Of a stretch of DNA of 64,000 nucleotides, positions 62,170-64,000 are shown one piece after another; position 1 is the first letter of the stretch, and each line of letters begins with the position of its first letter. The position numbers and the translations under genes were made by a program. Origin of the DNA: Climacteris rufus (taxonomy: Eukaryota; Chordata; Aves; Passeriformes; Climacteridae). The notes beneath the pieces are model-generated. The model saw only the letters and a program-made list of their open reading frames with translations, did no database searches and was not told the origin of the DNA. The stretch spans positions 186,001-250,000 of the forward strand of contig VZRZ01002233.1 in NCBI GenBank assembly GCA_013398175.1. Reading direction: 5' to 3'.

Positions 62170-62870
62170 TGGCAGGAACACAACCACCACGGGTATTTAT
62201 CCAAGCATCCTCACAAAGGACATGACTGCTGTCCCTGCCCTGTGCACTCCTTCCATCTCTCAGAGGACAGCCTGAAAAAGCTGGATGGCACTGGCTGGAA
62301 AAGCAGTGTCTGGTGTAGCTGGCTGTGTGTAGGCAGGAGGCAGACACAGGAAGGGACGGGGAGAGGATGGACTGTAGGTAAACCAGAGAGCTCAGCTTAG
62401 GCTGATGTGTAGGAGGAAGAAAAACTGCAGCAGATGTGAAGCATAGTCAGCAAGAAAAATGGGCAGGTCAGAAGGAACGGCTGTGAATGAACATGGAAGG
62501 TATGTTGCACCATTTGTCCAGGGCCATGAGAAAGATCTGTCAGTGCCTCAGCTGTAAAAAGTAGGTCGGACATAATTTTTAAGACTGGATGGGTAGGAGA
62601 AAAATGTTTCTATGTAATAATAGTACCATGTAGAAAAAACTGAAGCCAAACTGTAAATGTGATTAATTGGAACCAGATTTCTTGCAGGTTATCTTACTTT
62701 GTAATACAAATGTTAGGTTGTCTCCACATGAAGCTGGCTGAATTTGAATGTGTTTCTGTATTAAAACAAAATGGAACAATTATTATGAAAACGAAGGTGT
62801 CTGTAGAAGGGGTGTTGCTGCTGCTGAAGCTCACGGAGGTCTTAAAATATTTGTCTATTAATAGTTTAAA

Positions 62871-62898
62871 TGTATACTTCAGCATGTATACTTCAGCA
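62871..62898. repeat. 14-bp perfect tandem duplication
   Basis: tgtatacttcagca occurs twice head to tail with no spacer. Confidence 0.95.
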
Positions 62899-64000
62899 TA
62901 TGCCATTGGTATGCCATATGACATTCCCACATATTTTTTAAAAAATAGGTTAATTAGTTCAAAATATAGTTCTTTTGCAATATAGGACTCACTTCTCTAA
63001 ATTGTTTGACTATCACTCCATTAGAAAGTGTGTAACACCTGTACAGCTGGAACAGGTTTGGGAATATTTGTACTTTTGTTGTTCTCTTTTGGAGCACAAG
63101 AGGAATCAATTCTACTGGAACCTCTGTGAGACTGTTATAGCCAGTATCCTAGCATACAGATGTAATGCTATTATTTCTCTGTCACTTAACAGCTTTCGTC
63201 TGGATTTGAATCCCAGAGAATTTTTTAAAGGTATACATTTGTTATGGAGCCTTAATATTGACTTGTGCTGTGTAGTTCTAATTAAGTATTCCCAGAATCA
63301 CACTAAAATGGCATTGTGTTTGTTGTGTTCCTGGGTGTGCTTGCTGGTTTTTTAAGGGAGAAAAAACCCATGGCTGCTATTTTCCACTCACTTAAAAGCT
63401 CTTTTGTGATTGTAATTCATAATATTCAGGCTCATACTGACCACACAGTAAATAATGTTTAATTGCCTTTGATTACAAAGGAGAAAAAAATAACTCTGGC
63501 AATTACATGTTTTGTTAGCACTGCTGCAAAATACAAGGAGAGCACTTGCTGATTCCCTAATGACTTGGGGTCCCACAAAATGTATGATTTTTCAGCATGT
63601 TTATCAGATTTAAATTCAGTGTTGGACAGGGGGGAGGAGTGACTTACTGGGAAAAAGAATATTTCAGGCAGGAGCAATTATATTTATTTTTCCCGTAATG
63701 AGAAATAAAGAATGTGATGCAGTCTAATACATTCATTTTTAAGGGATGGGGAAAAAAATGACTCAAGTCTGGAATGACAAGTCTGAAGAAATGTGAGAAG
63801 TTAGAAAAAAACTTGAAAAATTATTTTCATTGTGCAGATATTAACGTTTCTACACAAATTTCAAGATCCCCAGGCACCTCCATTCAACTATCCAGAGGAA
63901 GGATTTCTGGACTTCTCTGTGAATATCCAAGGCAGTTCGTAGCTTCAGTGACATTTTAAACTAGACAGGTCATAGAAAGTTCTGTAGGAAAACTCCAATG

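Larger units (their letters stand above)
59573..64000. other. Intergenic region, last part
   Basis: No gene was recognised. A GC-richer 200 bases follow the CR1 (59630-59800), a (TTTTG)n microsatellite lies at 61577-61646, and a GC-richer stretch of unknown nature lies at 61990-62400. Two 14-bp tandem duplications were seen (62142-62169 and 62871-62898). Nothing else stands out up to the window end. Confidence 0.7.

Noticed and set aside
1..64000. tRNA, rRNA, CRISPR arrays or prokaryotic operon structure
   Set aside because: No cloverleaf, rRNA or spacer-repeat pattern was seen. Intron-exon structure and repeats are those of a vertebrate nuclear genome.

Overview
This is a vertebrate nuclear genome window, almost certainly from a bird. 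It carries the 3' half of one protein-coding gene, ROR2 (receptor tyrosine kinase-like orphan receptor 2, a WNT5A receptor), on the + strand, followed by more than 33 kb with no recognisable gene. The avian call rests on several CR1 LINE copies, including one ending in the CR1 3' octamer repeats (near 59560-59572), and on an LTR of a type I associate with songbird genomes. ROR2 is Z-linked in the birds I know of, so chromosome Z is a likely location. That is inference, not something the window shows.

Layout: 1-17908 is the 3' part of a long ROR2 intron. It holds a minus-strand CR1 (5488-6178) abutting a second CR1 3' scrap (6179-6232), and a short assembly gap (15889-15914) beside a C-run. 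Five ROR2 coding exons follow: 17909-18036 and 21423-21737 (Frizzled-like cysteine-rich domain), 23431-23676 (kringle), 25300-25502 (transmembrane segment and juxtamembrane), and 27165-28607 (kinase-like domain, Ser/Thr-rich and Pro-rich tail, stop). All introns between them are GT-AG and every junction keeps the reading frame. By recollection they correspond to human exons 5-9. The first exons (signal peptide, Ig domain) lie upstream of the window or were not recognised. The 3'UTR runs to about 30530 with three AATAAA signals, the last followed by a genomic A15 tract. An old antisense CR1 (about 29186-29520) forms part of the UTR.

30546-64000 is intergenic. In amniotes this flank leads towards NFIL3, whose large single coding exon is not present here. 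It contains old repeat fragments, a strong G-quadruplex motif leading a GC-rich block (36685-37390), an 881-bp solo LTR (42995-43875) with a perfect-consensus CTCF core, another CTCF-like site near 48160, a 5'-truncated CR1 (about 58790-59572), a (TTTTG)n microsatellite (61577-61646) and small tandem duplications.

No undescribed multi-gene system is visible. The points most worth a second look are the CTCF motifs inside the LTR, the CR1 in the ROR2 3'UTR, an 18-bp perfect palindrome overlapping an octamer site in an intron, and two substitutions in otherwise conserved positions of the ROR2 kinase-like domain.
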